Shown: positions 19,401 through 25,802 of the stretch, one piece after another
Layout: every line of letters starts with the position of its first letter
How positions within the stretch are numbered: position 1 is the stretch's first letter
From: Synechococcus sp. MU1617
Lineage (GTDB): Bacteria > Cyanobacteriota > Cyanobacteriia > PCC-6307 > Cyanobiaceae
DNA length: 64,000 bases
Reading direction: 5' to 3'
Assembly: GCF_020514235.1 (NCBI RefSeq)
Contig: NZ_VTLB01000003.1
Coordinates: forward strand, 186,001 to 250,000
Program-made: the position numbers and the translations under genes
The notes under the pieces: generated by a model
What the model was told of the DNA's origin: nothing
The model's database searches: none
What the model saw: only the letters and a program-made list of their open reading frames with translations

Positions 19401-19938
19401 TGACCTCAAAAGTTTCGGGAGCTTCGATGGTGAACCCTAATTCCGATCCGGCGCCGAGGATTGTGCCGACCAGCCCCGTCAATGCCGATCCAACTCCTGT
19501 GCCTCCACCTCCCCCACCTCCTGCTGCTTCAACCATCGCAATTCCTTCCCCTTCAGCTTCCCCATAGACCGTTACTTCGACAGTTACATCAACCTCTGTA
19601 TTTACATCCAGTAAATCTTCTTGAGTCCCTTGGAGAGTAAATTCTTCAAAGACAGCTTCGCCACTGACTGAACCTGCTCCAGTACCGCACATTCCATAAA
19701 CTTGTGCTGATAATGGATTTGTGCTGATTAGACTACCGCCTAGAGTTATTGCTGAAGTAGCTAGTGAGATGCTAATTCTCTTGTAATTGATATGGCCAGT
19801 GCCTTCATGATCTTGGCTGCAATTTTTTCTTGGTTTTGATATTCTTTCTATTGCTGAGTCTTCCTCGGTTGATGCTAAAAGCTTTTTTGATTCACGCACG
19901 ATGTGCTTTTTAGAGCCTTGCTTCGAGGGTTGATTCAA
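13474..19938 (-). CDS. Giant YadA-like (trimeric autotransporter-type) repeat adhesin
   Basis: 2154 residues. A long charged N-terminal extension (about 1-50) precedes a hydrophobic signal segment (about 52-78) ending near LSAQ-V, as in many large type V adhesins. After a Gly-rich stretch, residues about 190-1880 are built almost entirely from 14-residue units of the form SxAIGxxAxAxGxN, typical of the left-handed beta-roll of YadA heads; length and spacing imply roughly 120 units. Residues about 1905-2000 (FRCGIGTGIYSSQFAGSVGCAA, split here by strands, then RVGFSIGFGG) resemble a YadA membrane anchor. Unusually, the protein goes on for about 150 residues, ending in a charged coiled coil (about 2045-2150). 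It probably mediates surface attachment, aggregation or grazer interaction. It sits inside the tRNA-Gly island. Confidence 0.8.
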   Translation of the reverse strand: MNQPSKQGSKKHIVRESKKLLASTEEDSAIERISKPRKNCSQDHEGTGHINYKRISISLATSAITLGGSLISTNPLSAQVYGMCGTGAGSVSGEAVFEEFTLQGTQEDLLDVNTEVDVTVEVTVYGEAEGEGIAMVEAAGGGGGGGTGVGSALTGLVGTILGAGSELGFTIEAPETFEVRECGTGDGYADLGGKAGEGAIAIGPSEATGSFSIAIGDEATTLEDGEQAIAIGSESLGYGSASIAIGWGASTTAEAAGGISLGVESEVSGSDAIGIGNTSKAVGTSSLALGSNASSGGVGSLAIGLNSVAATSAENALAIGSDSYAGGIEGIAIGNSSSAFGENSIAIGSEAKIIDTEATGSIAFGGEISIAGAHSVGIGEVINIAAGEKIFAGGYNITNAAGSNNLLLGNTLNNVEGSYNILQGNDVLNTSGSSNLIQGNSITNTLGDQNIIAGNNITSTGSRNLIMGNNIGNIGSGSVLLGNAVGSGGALNVAIGNTAVVGATTTSIAIGNVAAVGAGASGAIAMGNGAGVGVAAAGSIAIGNGAGATLGINQIAIGNNVGVINDSTIAIGDNSNATEEGAIAIGAETKASGEDALAMVSATASGESSIAIGSEAETAGQEALAIGSASTASGESAIALGAKAEASEKEATALGSGANASEAGALALGAEAKASGANAIAIGYAAEATYENSFVLGTGAVANGVGAGAIGAGAQSLGSDAMAVGVNANASNTSSFALGTNAAASGIDASAFGVNAAASGTNAVAVGTNATSSGTNALAFGAHTLADQANSFVVGSSAQACGVNSGAIGAAAVANATNSLAIGVTASANGANSIALGVGSFAKQDSSMALGTNANATGSKSTAIAINAVASGANSLAAGVQANANGANATAISAFSSATGDNSVALGVKANASGSSAMAFGTDSAASGVNATAFSANATASGANSMAFGVQSNASGANAVAIATQALANGDDAMAIGVTSQATQTNAIAVGTNASATADGAMAFGPAAEASGITSIAMGANAIANAANTTAIGRSAQATSANAMALGLFAVASGDVAVAIGMNAQALADDTLAAGAYANAGNANAIAVGTGANATSINSMAIGTNAQGLATNAMAIGTRASASTLDAFAAGLEATANGVNATALGMLSVSSGTNSFAVGSLANATSANTIAFGTEATASAMNAMAVGTNASASGTDSIASGVGSLANNTKSIAFGPFAEATGTQSMALGSSANAAGNGSLAAGSLAKANGVNSIAIGSNAFATGDDAFTAGFNSSATAANALALGSSAEASAVNSLALGSSAEASGVGSFAAGLKATASGPNSMALGTLATASNTDSWAAGYCAQATGPNATALGSKSKATGVDAFAVGVSARALAANSTSFGTSANASGIDSQALGYFANAQGLRGVAIGPYASVKGTDSMALGHSAKTTSKQDLAIGTNASAEGPYATAIGYQANSYGNESLAIGVNSFAYGVNALALGTGAQANGNNAFAIGVNAVADGDESFAFGDGSTTTANAAGALVAGDNATAEGVESSAFGFNALATQSNAYATGTKSRSLGVNAHAMGTFAHATNANTLAYGTHAVSRSNNSVAIGTKAIAGTTSTAAVAIGEESFAKENNALAIGTQSIANGTNSFASGSGAIAKGSNTIAIGAGATAANISSISTSERVQVLSNDYQISAGSVRRKQIDADFSDGQNLIAIGADAQAIGINATAMGSNSVASGEAAVALGTTSQAISVNSVAVGSAANANAANTLAIGTASKAYKSNAIAIGQGARAFSIDSSSMGKQSVASGRNSMALGTKARATGDQSIAIGRKSKSTGQRSAAIGSESKATGFHSTALGFGAKARRDNEIAIGTGASSYRLRGLAPGGNFVGSKYQNSGEKRMVTTDSSGALGTTDFSVDKLLDTVGATGALSAAIGSLPTTILLPDETFRCGIGTGIYSSQFAGSVGCAAKLKDRVFVNAGIAATTTDTILNGPMGRVGFSIGFGGSPSKETTSEISKLPNTLSNIQSGELLTQFGDGDSKQVYSMRGDTNTPILSNAAEPESIEIAMRGDIEMLKLEAKSKQAEIDRLKDKLDQLINQSEGQESEEVITNLKNQIKDLVEQLALERQDSETSHDKQSATIRLLQTELKRQKEFTQRIMQKLGMLKTEN
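14390..19370 (-). repeat. Tandem 42-bp coding repeat array
   Basis: The head of the adhesin is encoded by degenerate 42-bp units (14 codons), each with a core reading (A/S)xAxGxxAxAxGxN. Units in about 15900-17700 are more similar to one another than those at the edges, suggesting recent expansion by slippage or recombination. The edges given are approximate. Confidence 0.75.
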
Positions 19939-20155
19939 GGCTCTTCGTATTAGACTAGATTTAGGATAGATTGGGAACGGTAAAAGTCACTAATGATCGG
20001 AAGTATTTAATGATTTTTTCCATATCTGATGGCGCCCTCTTTTCTTGGTCTGCAGGCCTTTAGGCGAAAAGTAAGAGTGTATTTAGAGCTTTTTGGGCTG
20101 GCGCTCTAGGTCGTTCTCGGTATGCTTCATTTCTGTATGCATGCTCTTTGATGAA

Positions 20156-20512
20156 TCAGTTTTTGTTATCCATGCAATACAAAAGTTCTGGTGAAGTTGT
20201 AAGAAAAAACATTTCCTGGTTGGATTTATTTTTTATCATTTTTTGATATATAGAGACAACTTGGATCTCATTGTATCGTTTGATAATTTTGTCTGCATAG
20301 CACTTGCAGGTCTCTTTTGGCATCTTTTTCTCGCAGCTTTTGCGCAGGGCCTTCGCGAAATTGGCGTGATTTTGTGTGGAATCCGCTGAGAGTGCTGGGT
20401 TCGCTTGGTGAGTGGTTAAAAGGCCGCATATAAGATATCCTATTGCATAGATAATCTTTCTATTGTTGTTGGCTTGTGCAGCTGGTTTTGTTGTCTGAAT
20501 GCTTTGCTTCAT
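20156..20512 (-). CDS. Small secreted Cys-containing protein, unknown function
   Basis: 118 residues from ATG 20512; an in-frame ATG at 20563 would add 17. The later start gives a better signal peptide: a basic KQS...NNNRK region, a hydrophobic stretch IIYAIGYLICGLL, and a cleavage-like site ALSA-D. The mature part has SCEKKMPKETCKCYADKI, with three Cys in a C-x8-C-x-C spacing, and a fourth Cys near the C-terminus (LLYCMDN). I do not recognise the family for certain, though C-x-CYAD motifs recur in small periplasmic proteins. It is on the same strand as, and upstream of, the giant adhesin, inside the island; a helper role in adhesin biogenesis is speculative. Confidence 0.6.
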   Translation of the reverse strand: MKQSIQTTKPAAQANNNRKIIYAIGYLICGLLTTHQANPALSADSTQNHANFAKALRKSCEKKMPKETCKCYADKIIKRYNEIQVVSIYQKMIKNKSNQEMFFLTTSPELLYCMDNKN

Positions 20513-20563
20513 TTTGTCTGCCGGCTTCTGTGGCGCTAGGGCTATACATATTCGACTAATCAT

Positions 20564-20856
20564 ATGTTGAGATTATTGATCGGCTTGTATCGCCCTTATT
20601 TTTTCGTTTTTGGCTTGGTCTCTCCTTGGTGAGGTTATGCCTTTCCCTAAAGGTCGTCAGAAGTGGTTTTGGTTCAACGCAGAAGCCCTGGTGGTGTGGC
20701 GATTGATCTATATCTTTTTTGCATATTTTTATGCAACGCATCGCTTTGCCGCTTGGTACGAGGTTTTGTGGATTTCTAGCTTTTCTGGCAGGCGGGATGT
20801 CATTAATTTTTTCCAGGAATCGTTTCGCTTAAAAAAATGCCCCAAGCTTTGTGCAT
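20564..20856. other. Intergenic stretch at the right end of the island
   Basis: An A+T-rich stretch between the small secreted protein and the right repeat. Short open frames occur on both strands (20556-20741 minus, 20638-20966 plus) but overlap each other, lack recognisable domains and, on the plus strand, run through the repeat into the glgX gene. I see no supportable gene. It could hold the remnant of a lost element end. Confidence 0.5.
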
Positions 20857-20879
20857 GTGTTCGATCCCCGTCACCCGCT
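20857..20879 (+). repeat. Right att-like repeat (tRNA-Gly 3' end copy)
   Basis: Matches the tRNA-Gly 3' end at 13031-13053 in 21 of 23 bases, in the same orientation, with no tRNA 5' part in front. It lies 5 bp beyond the end of glgX, exactly where base composition returns to that of the core genome. Confidence 0.65.
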
Positions 20880-20883
20880 CTGA

Positions 20884-22989
20884 TCACAACCGCAGGCCTG
20901 AGGTTTCCTCCTCGGCGAGCAGCAGCACGAAGCTCCGACTCTGCAAGGGAATCTCCACGCCGCTGAAGCTGGCTGGCTCGGCTGGGAAATCCTTGGGGCT
21001 GGGCAAGGAGGTGTCGATCACCCGTTTCCAGGGGGAGGCCGGAACCGGCAACTCAAAGCTGAGGCTTTCCTTGTAGGCGTTGAAGCCCATCCACAGAAGA
21101 GCCCCGCGGCTGCCGCGGTGGAGGCTTGTGGCCGTCGTGCGGCTCCAGGCGGCCCAATCGGGTTTGGCCAGGTTCACCCCGTGCCATTGACGCCAGAGAT
21201 CGCTGCGCTGCTCCGATGGTTGTTCCGCTGATTTGCGGTTGCTTTCCCGCGGCGGCACCAGTGGATTGAACAGTTGCGGCAGGGCTTGGCGCAGCCGCAG
21301 GAGCCGCTGCAGAAATTGCTTCAGCTCCAGGTCGCACTGGTCTTCATTCCAGACCATCCAGCCCAGGGGACTGTTCTGGCACCAACTGTTGTTGTTGCCC
21401 CCTTGGCTGCGGCCCACCTCATCGCCCATCAGCAGCATTGGCACGCCACGGGCCAGCAGCAGCGAACTGAGCAGGTTGCGTTGCTGACGCCGCCGCAGGC
21501 TTTGCACCAGAGGATTACTGCTGGGGCCTTCGATGCCGTGGTTCCAGCTGTTGTTGTGGTTTTCGCCGTCGCGGTTGTCTTCGCCGTTGGCCAGGTTGTG
21601 TTTGCGGTTGTAGCTCACCAGATCCGCCAGGGTGAAGCCGTCGTGGGCGGTGATGAAGTTCACCGAACGCCCCAGGGCCACGGGCTTGCCGTCATAGAGA
21701 TCAGGGCTGCCCTTGAACCGCTGGGCCAGGCTCCAGGTGCTGTGCTCGTCTCCTTTCCAGAAGCGCCGCACCCCGTCGCGGAAATGGCCGTTCCAGGTGC
21801 CGATCCGCTTGGCGGGGAAGTCGTCCAGCCGATAAAGACCGCCGCAGTCCCACGGTTCACTCACCAGCTTGAGATCGCTTAGGTGCGGATCGGCCTCCAT
21901 CGCTGTGAATAGTGGCGGCTCGTCCAGGGGTTTGAGTTGATCGCTGCGGCTCAGGGCGATGCCCAGGTCGAAGCGGAAGCCATCCACCCCCAGCTCCAGG
22001 GCCCAGCAGCGCATCGACTCGAGGATCAACTGGGTGCTGATCGGTGCATTGGCGGCGATCGAGTTGCCGCAGCCGCTCACGTCCTGATAATCGCCGTCGT
22101 CGTTTTGGTGGTAGTAAACGTTGTCGGCACAGCCGCGCCAGCTCAGCGTTGGGCCATTACGGTTGCCCTCGGTGGTGTGGTTGTAGACCACATCCAGCAG
22201 CACCTCGATGCCGGCGTCATGGCAGGCGGCAACCAGTTGGCGCACCTCATGGCGGGCCTGCAGCGGATCGCCGCTGCTGCAGAAGCCGTGGTGGGGTGCG
22301 AACCAGCTCAGGGGGCTGTACCCCCACACGTTGTCGCGCCCCGGGGGGGCATCGGCCGGGTCGAAGCAGAACACCGGCAACAGCTCCACCGCCGTGATGC
22401 CCAGCTCCTTGAGGTAGGGCAGCTTCTCGATCAAGCCGAGGTAGGTGCCGCGGTGCTCTACGGCGACCCCGGCATCCTCCCGGCGGGTGAAGCCTCCCAC
22501 GTGCAGCTCGTAGATCACCGTGCGTTGCCAGCTGTGGCGTGGGCGCGGATGGGCCTGAAAATCGAACAGGTCCCGTTCGCACACCACCGCCTTCAGGCAG
22601 GCATGGGCGTTGGGTGAGGGCCCCGTGGCCAGCACCCGGTCGTAGACGTCCCAGCCACTGATGGCTCGGGCGGCGGGGTCCAGCAGCACCTTGGAGGGCT
22701 GGAAGCCATGGCCCCCCGGCGCCAGCGGCCCGAAGACCCGGTAGCCGTAGCAGCAGCCTTCGCTGAGCCCTTCGACCTCGACGTGCCAGTAGTCGCCTGA
22801 GCGGTGACGTCGACCATCCAGTTCGATCACCCGCTCTGGGCTGCGTTCGTTGCTGTTGCTGTAAAGCAACAGCTCAATGCGGTCGGCCCCGGGAGCCGCC
22901 AATACAAAGTTCACCCCTCTGTTGGTGAGGCTGCTGCCCAAAGGCCAGGGAGAACCGGGGTGAATGCCACTCAAGGCCTGTTGGGGCAT
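20884..22989 (-). CDS. glgX: Glycogen debranching enzyme (GlgX / isoamylase type)
   Basis: 701 residues, normal for the family. It hydrolyses alpha-1,6 branch points of glycogen or limit dextrins in the cytoplasm, releasing maltooligosaccharides for catabolism in the dark. An N-terminal CBM48-like domain (PWPLGSSLTNRGVNFVLAAPGA, about 14-110) precedes a GH13 barrel. Catalytic signatures are visible: LDVVYNHTTEGN (region I), DGFRFDLG with the nucleophile Asp near 340, SEPWD with the acid/base Glu near 375, and TAHDGFTLADL with the third Asp near 447. It is a single gene whose 3' end abuts the island repeat. The plus-strand gene at 23031 is divergent. Confidence 0.92.
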   Translation of the reverse strand: MPQQALSGIHPGSPWPLGSSLTNRGVNFVLAAPGADRIELLLYSNSNERSPERVIELDGRRHRSGDYWHVEVEGLSEGCCYGYRVFGPLAPGGHGFQPSKVLLDPAARAISGWDVYDRVLATGPSPNAHACLKAVVCERDLFDFQAHPRPRHSWQRTVIYELHVGGFTRREDAGVAVEHRGTYLGLIEKLPYLKELGITAVELLPVFCFDPADAPPGRDNVWGYSPLSWFAPHHGFCSSGDPLQARHEVRQLVAACHDAGIEVLLDVVYNHTTEGNRNGPTLSWRGCADNVYYHQNDDGDYQDVSGCGNSIAANAPISTQLILESMRCWALELGVDGFRFDLGIALSRSDQLKPLDEPPLFTAMEADPHLSDLKLVSEPWDCGGLYRLDDFPAKRIGTWNGHFRDGVRRFWKGDEHSTWSLAQRFKGSPDLYDGKPVALGRSVNFITAHDGFTLADLVSYNRKHNLANGEDNRDGENHNNSWNHGIEGPSSNPLVQSLRRRQQRNLLSSLLLARGVPMLLMGDEVGRSQGGNNNSWCQNSPLGWMVWNEDQCDLELKQFLQRLLRLRQALPQLFNPLVPPRESNRKSAEQPSEQRSDLWRQWHGVNLAKPDWAAWSRTTATSLHRGSRGALLWMGFNAYKESLSFELPVPASPWKRVIDTSLPSPKDFPAEPASFSGVEIPLQSRSFVLLLAEEETSGLRL

Positions 22990-23030
22990 CTCGACTTCAA
23001 ACTAGTGGTTTGGTCCGTTGTTTTGAACCA

Positions 23031-23690
23031 ATGGCGATGACCACCACACTTGAGGCTGGTCGGCCGCCGCAGCAGCTGCGCGACGACCTCTGGTTGTTTC
23101 CACCCAACCGCGACAGCCAAGGCGGCAGTTCCTGGTGGCTCGATCTCGATCCCGAGCCCGTGCTGGTGGACTGTCCGCCGTTGACGGAGGCCAGCCTCAC
23201 TGCACTGCGCCAGCTGGCGGGAACCCGCAGGCCAAGGATTCTGCTCACCAGTCGTGAAGGGCATGGGCGCCTGCGTCGCGTTCAGGAGCGCTTGGGATGG
23301 CCGGTGCTGGTGCAGGAACAGGAGGCCTATCTCCTGCCCAATGTTGAGCCGTTGGAGACCTTTGCCGAGGAACACACCACGGCGAGTGGATTGCGGCTGT
23401 TGTGGACGCCAGGACCGACGCCGGGGAGCTGTGTGGTGTTCGCTCCGGCACCAAATGAGCTGTTGTTCTGCGGGCGTTTGCTGACGCCATGGGCTCCAGG
23501 GCAGCTCGCACCGATGCGCCATGCCCGCACATTTCATTGGCCCAGACAGCTGAATAGTCTGGCCAAACTCAGGGGTTGGATTCCTTCAGATACCAGTCCC
23601 CAACTGCTTTCTGGGGCTGCTCTTGGTGCCTTGCGTGGAGAGCGGCTCGTGCCCTTCAGCGGTTGGAGTGATGTTGCGGAGAACTGCTAA
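23031..23690 (+). CDS. MBL-fold-like hypothetical protein
   Basis: 219 residues from ATG 23031; a TTG at 23010 in frame is possible. The pattern PPNRDSQGGSSWWLD, then VLVDCPPLTEASLTAL, ILLTSREGHGR, and TPGPTPGSCVVFAP followed by LLFCGRLL resembles the strand order of a metallo-beta-lactamase fold. The usual HxHxDH zinc motif is replaced by SREGHGR and other ligands are missing, so it is probably a degenerate, non-canonical member conserved in cyanobacteria. No signal peptide. It stands between divergent glgX and the HU gene. Function not known. Confidence 0.65.
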   Translation: MAMTTTLEAGRPPQQLRDDLWLFPPNRDSQGGSSWWLDLDPEPVLVDCPPLTEASLTALRQLAGTRRPRILLTSREGHGRLRRVQERLGWPVLVQEQEAYLLPNVEPLETFAEEHTTASGLRLLWTPGPTPGSCVVFAPAPNELLFCGRLLTPWAPGQLAPMRHARTFHWPRQLNSLAKLRGWIPSDTSPQLLSGAALGALRGERLVPFSGWSDVAENC

Positions 23691-23823
23691 AGCGTTGCGG
23701 CACAGCACGTTTCGCTTGCAGCAACCGGTTGCCCTCCATACGATTGGGCCGCTTGGGGAAGGCAGCGGCGAGCCCACGACGCCGTATCTGAGCCGTCTCC
23801 CGCCCCCCGACTCTCTCTAACCA

Positions 23824-24099
23824 ATGAACAAAGCTGATCTGGTGAATCTGGTGGCTGCTCGCACCGAGCTCACCAAGACCGACGTCTCCATGGTTGTCGA
23901 CGCCGCTATCGACACGATCATCGACTCCGTGGTGGAAGGCAAGAAGGTGTCCATCCTGGGTTTCGGTTCCTTTGAACCCCGTGAGCGCTCCGCCCGTCAG
24001 GGTCTGAACCCCAAGACCGGCGAGAAGATCGCGATTCCCGCTAAGCGTGTTCCCGCCTTCACCGCCGGCAAGATGTTCAAAGATCGCGTTCAGGGCTGA
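23824..24099 (+). CDS. hup: DNA-binding protein HU
   Basis: 91 residues, exactly the HU size. HU is a small dimeric nucleoid protein that bends and compacts DNA. The start MNKADLVNLVAA, the core GFGSFEPRERSARQGLNP, the beta-arm region with a conserved Pro (KIAIPAKRVPAFTAGK) and the end LKDRV-like (MFKDRVQG) are all canonical. It is followed by a strong terminator at 24123 and is probably transcribed alone from the 133-bp region upstream, as expected for a highly expressed gene. Confidence 0.96.
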   Translation: MNKADLVNLVAARTELTKTDVSMVVDAAIDTIIDSVVEGKKVSILGFGSFEPRERSARQGLNPKTGEKIAIPAKRVPAFTAGKMFKDRVQG

Positions 24100-24122
24100 T
24101 CAAGGCCTCAACCTCGTTCTCC

Positions 24123-24148
24123 AGGCGGCCCAGTGGGTCGCCTTTTTT
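24123..24148 (+). terminator. Rho-independent terminator of the HU gene
   Basis: A 9-bp stem with one G-T pair (AGGCGGCCC at 24123-24131, GGGTCGCCT at 24135-24143), a 3-nt loop, and a run of six T from 24143. It lies 23 bp after the HU stop and just before gluQ. Confidence 0.9.
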
Positions 24149-24162
24149 GATGGCTGTTCGAG

Positions 24163-25047
24163 ATGATGGTTGTTCCGGAGCATCTGCAGCAACATCTGGC
24201 GGCGGGGCGAGCCTTGGCTGCCGCAGGTGACTACCGCGGACGTTTCGCCCCATCGCCAACGGGGGTACTTCACCTCGGCAACCTGCAAACGGCTCTGCTC
24301 TCGTGGCTGGCGGCGCGTCAGGCCGGTGGTGCCTGGTTGCTCCGCATCGATGACCTCGACACACCGCGCAATCGCCCTGGTGCCATCGAGGCGATCCAAA
24401 GCGATTTGCTCTGGCTGGGCCTGGAGTGGGATGGCCCGGTGGTGCTGCAGAGCGAACGGCGTGGCACTTACCACTCCTGGTTGTCGTGGTTGCGCCGCTC
24501 CGGAAAGTTGTTCGCTTGTCGCTGCTCCCGGCGGGAGCTTGCCGATCAGCCGATCTACCCCGGCTTCTGCCGGACGGCTGGGCACAGCTGGGGCTTGCAG
24601 CAACAGCGGCTTCCCAGTTGGCGCCTGCGGGTTGCCGATCACGATCCCCACGGCAGTGGCGATGTGGTGCTACGGCGAGCCGATGGCTTCATCGCTTACC
24701 AACTCGCCACCGTGATCGACGAACTCAGTTTCGGCATCACCGATGTGGTGCGTGGTGGTGATCTGCGCGAGGCCCTGCCAGCCCAGCGCAGCCTGTTCGC
24801 GGCCCTTGGTGAATCTCCTCCCCAGTTCCGCCATGGGCCGCTTTTGCGCGATGCCAAAGGTCAAAAATTATCCAAGCGTGAGGCCAGTTCAGGCCTGGAA
24901 CCACTCCGCACCGCTGGGTTGGATGCGGCCGCTGTGATCGGGCGCTTGGCTTCAGGTCTTCAGCTGCTTGAACCCGGTGCACGCCTAAGTGCAACAGAGT
25001 TGCTTGAACACTTGACGCAGCAGAAGATCAATGCAGTGATTTCTTAA
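24163..25047 (+). CDS. gluQ: Glutamyl-Q tRNA(Asp) synthetase (GluQRS)
   Basis: 294 residues, about half the length of a glutamyl-tRNA synthetase and lacking its anticodon-binding half. It activates glutamate and attaches it to the queuosine base of tRNA(Asp). The class I motif HLGN is at 37-40, after RFAPSPTG; the KMSKS-like loop is KLSKR near 243; and the truncated zinc site CRCSRREL with YPGFCR is visible. The ATG at 24163 (or the next Met) gives about 20 extra residues before the conserved YRGRFAPSPTG. Not obviously in an operon; a hairpin follows the gene. Confidence 0.93.
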   Translation: MMVVPEHLQQHLAAGRALAAAGDYRGRFAPSPTGVLHLGNLQTALLSWLAARQAGGAWLLRIDDLDTPRNRPGAIEAIQSDLLWLGLEWDGPVVLQSERRGTYHSWLSWLRRSGKLFACRCSRRELADQPIYPGFCRTAGHSWGLQQQRLPSWRLRVADHDPHGSGDVVLRRADGFIAYQLATVIDELSFGITDVVRGGDLREALPAQRSLFAALGESPPQFRHGPLLRDAKGQKLSKREASSGLEPLRTAGLDAAAVIGRLASGLQLLEPGARLSATELLEHLTQQKINAVIS

Positions 25048-25057
25048 GGAACACTTC

Positions 25058-25093
25058 GGGATCAGTGGCGGGTTTTCGACCCACACTGATTCC
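25058..25093. terminator. Hairpin after gluQ
   Basis: GGGATCAGTG (25058-25067) pairs with CACTGATTCC (25084-25093) with one G-T pair, and an inner GGGT/ACCC stem extends it. No T-run follows, so it may act as a weak terminator or 3'-end stabiliser. Confidence 0.4.
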
Positions 25094-25113
25094 ATCGTCT
25101 GATCCTTGGGATC

Positions 25114-25302
25114 ATGTGCACGTGCACCGTCTGTGGTGGCAGTGGAATGCAGAGGATTTCGGGAGATCGCTTCCGAACCTGCATCGTCTGTCTTGGAACC
25201 GGTCAGCTCAGTTCCGCGGTGCAATCCGCACCGTTGAACCACCAGCCCCTCAACACCCCAGGCCTGGCCAGACTCAGCTGTCCGACCCGTCCCCTGGCTT
25301 GA
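25114..25302 (+). CDS. Small DnaJ-type zinc-finger-like protein
   Basis: 62 residues. The first 35 contain two CxxCxGxG motifs, CTVCGGSG and CIVCLGTG, separated by 14 residues (MQRISGDRFRT and so on). This is the zinc-binding arrangement of the DnaJ Cys-rich domain and of many small cyanobacterial chaperone-like or pigment-related proteins. The rest is Pro/Leu-rich and featureless. A GGGA precedes the ATG. It ends 3 bp before a converging small gene. The clean motif pair supports a real gene, though the function is open. Confidence 0.6.
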   Translation: MCTCTVCGGSGMQRISGDRFRTCIVCLGTGQLSSAVQSAPLNHQPLNTPGLARLSCPTRPLA

Positions 25303-25305
25303 TTC

Positions 25306-25425
25306 TCAGCCCAGGGGAGTCTTCTGATCGTTCTGGATGACGAAGTAGGTGGCCGTCGCCACAACGATCAACAGCGGCACCGCGGTGAACAGCAGCAGGG
25401 CAATGGCGGTCCAGTCGGTGTACAC
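25306..25425 (-). CDS. 39-residue single-pass membrane protein
   Basis: Begins at a GTG (25423-25425) and reads MYTDWTAIALLLFTAVPLL, then IVVATATYFVIQNDQ and KTPLG. One hydrophobic helix spans about residues 6-30, flanked by an acidic N-terminus and a polar C-terminus. Size and layout resemble the small subunits of cyanobacterial photosynthetic complexes, but I cannot match it to a named one. The frame has a stop 12 codons upstream of the GTG and no ATG. The gene is too short for usual gene-calling limits; support comes from the protein-like composition and its neat fit between two genes. Confidence 0.5.
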   Translation of the reverse strand: MYTDWTAIALLLFTAVPLLIVVATATYFVIQNDQKTPLG

Positions 25426-25520
25426 GGCGGTGCGATAAGTCGAAGTTGAGGCATCATCTCAGTAAATCGCCCCCCTGAGACCTGCTCGCGCGCTCCGTCA
25501 CAGTCCTGCTGGTTCTTGGC

Positions 25521-25793
25521 ATGGCAGCCCCTGTGGTGCGGGCTTCGCCTTTGGCAGCCTTTCAGGCCCGAGCAAGGCTCTGCCTCGAGCAGGGCCATCC
25601 TCAGCTGTGCGAACAAGCCTTGATTGAAGCGGAGGCGCTGCAGCGACAGGCGTCGGCTCGCAGTGCCTATCCGTGCCAGACCCTTTTGCTTGGGGTCCAG
25701 GCGGATTTGGTGATGCAGCAGCTGCAGGCGGGCCGCGGCGCCCAGGCCGTTGCCGACCTGCAGGCTGCGACCCGCGGCTGCGCTGGGCTCTGA
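25521..25793 (+). CDS. Small probably secreted protein
   Basis: 90 residues from ATG 25521. The mature part is helical and Gln/Ala-rich, with three or four Cys (RLCLEQGHPQLCEQA, YPCQT, RGCAGL). The frame is open upstream to a stop at 25476-25478, and from a CTG at 25482 it reads a typical signal peptide: LLARSVTVLLVLGMAAPVV, then RA-S. This suggests the real start is upstream at a rare codon, giving an exported protein with two disulfides. Family not recognised. It converges with the prohibitin-like gene, nine bp apart. Confidence 0.55.
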   Translation: MAAPVVRASPLAAFQARARLCLEQGHPQLCEQALIEAEALQRQASARSAYPCQTLLLGVQADLVMQQLQAGRGAQAVADLQAATRGCAGL

Positions 25794-25802
25794 CGCATCC
25801 CG

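Larger units (their letters stand above)
13031..20879. mobile_element. Genomic island at tRNA-Gly, without visible integrase
   Basis: About 7.8 kb between the 3' end of tRNA-Gly and an imperfect copy of that end. It holds three credible genes, all on the minus strand: a DUF6447-like protein, a giant YadA-like adhesin and a small secreted protein. Non-coding parts (13054-13172, 19939-20155, 20564-20856) are clearly richer in A+T than the flanks. No integrase, transposase or replication gene was found, so it is either a decayed element or one mobilised in trans. The direct repeat is seen directly; the insertion history is inferred. Confidence 0.6.

Noticed and set aside
20556..20741. 61-codon minus-strand frame before the small secreted protein
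   Set aside because: Lys/Arg/Thr-rich without pattern, overlaps the next gene's upstream region and another frame on the other strand.
20610..20966. Plus-strand frame at the island end with a hydrophobic stretch
   Set aside because: It reads through the att-like repeat into DNA opposite glgX; no conserved motif. Could be decayed DNA but not supportable as a gene.
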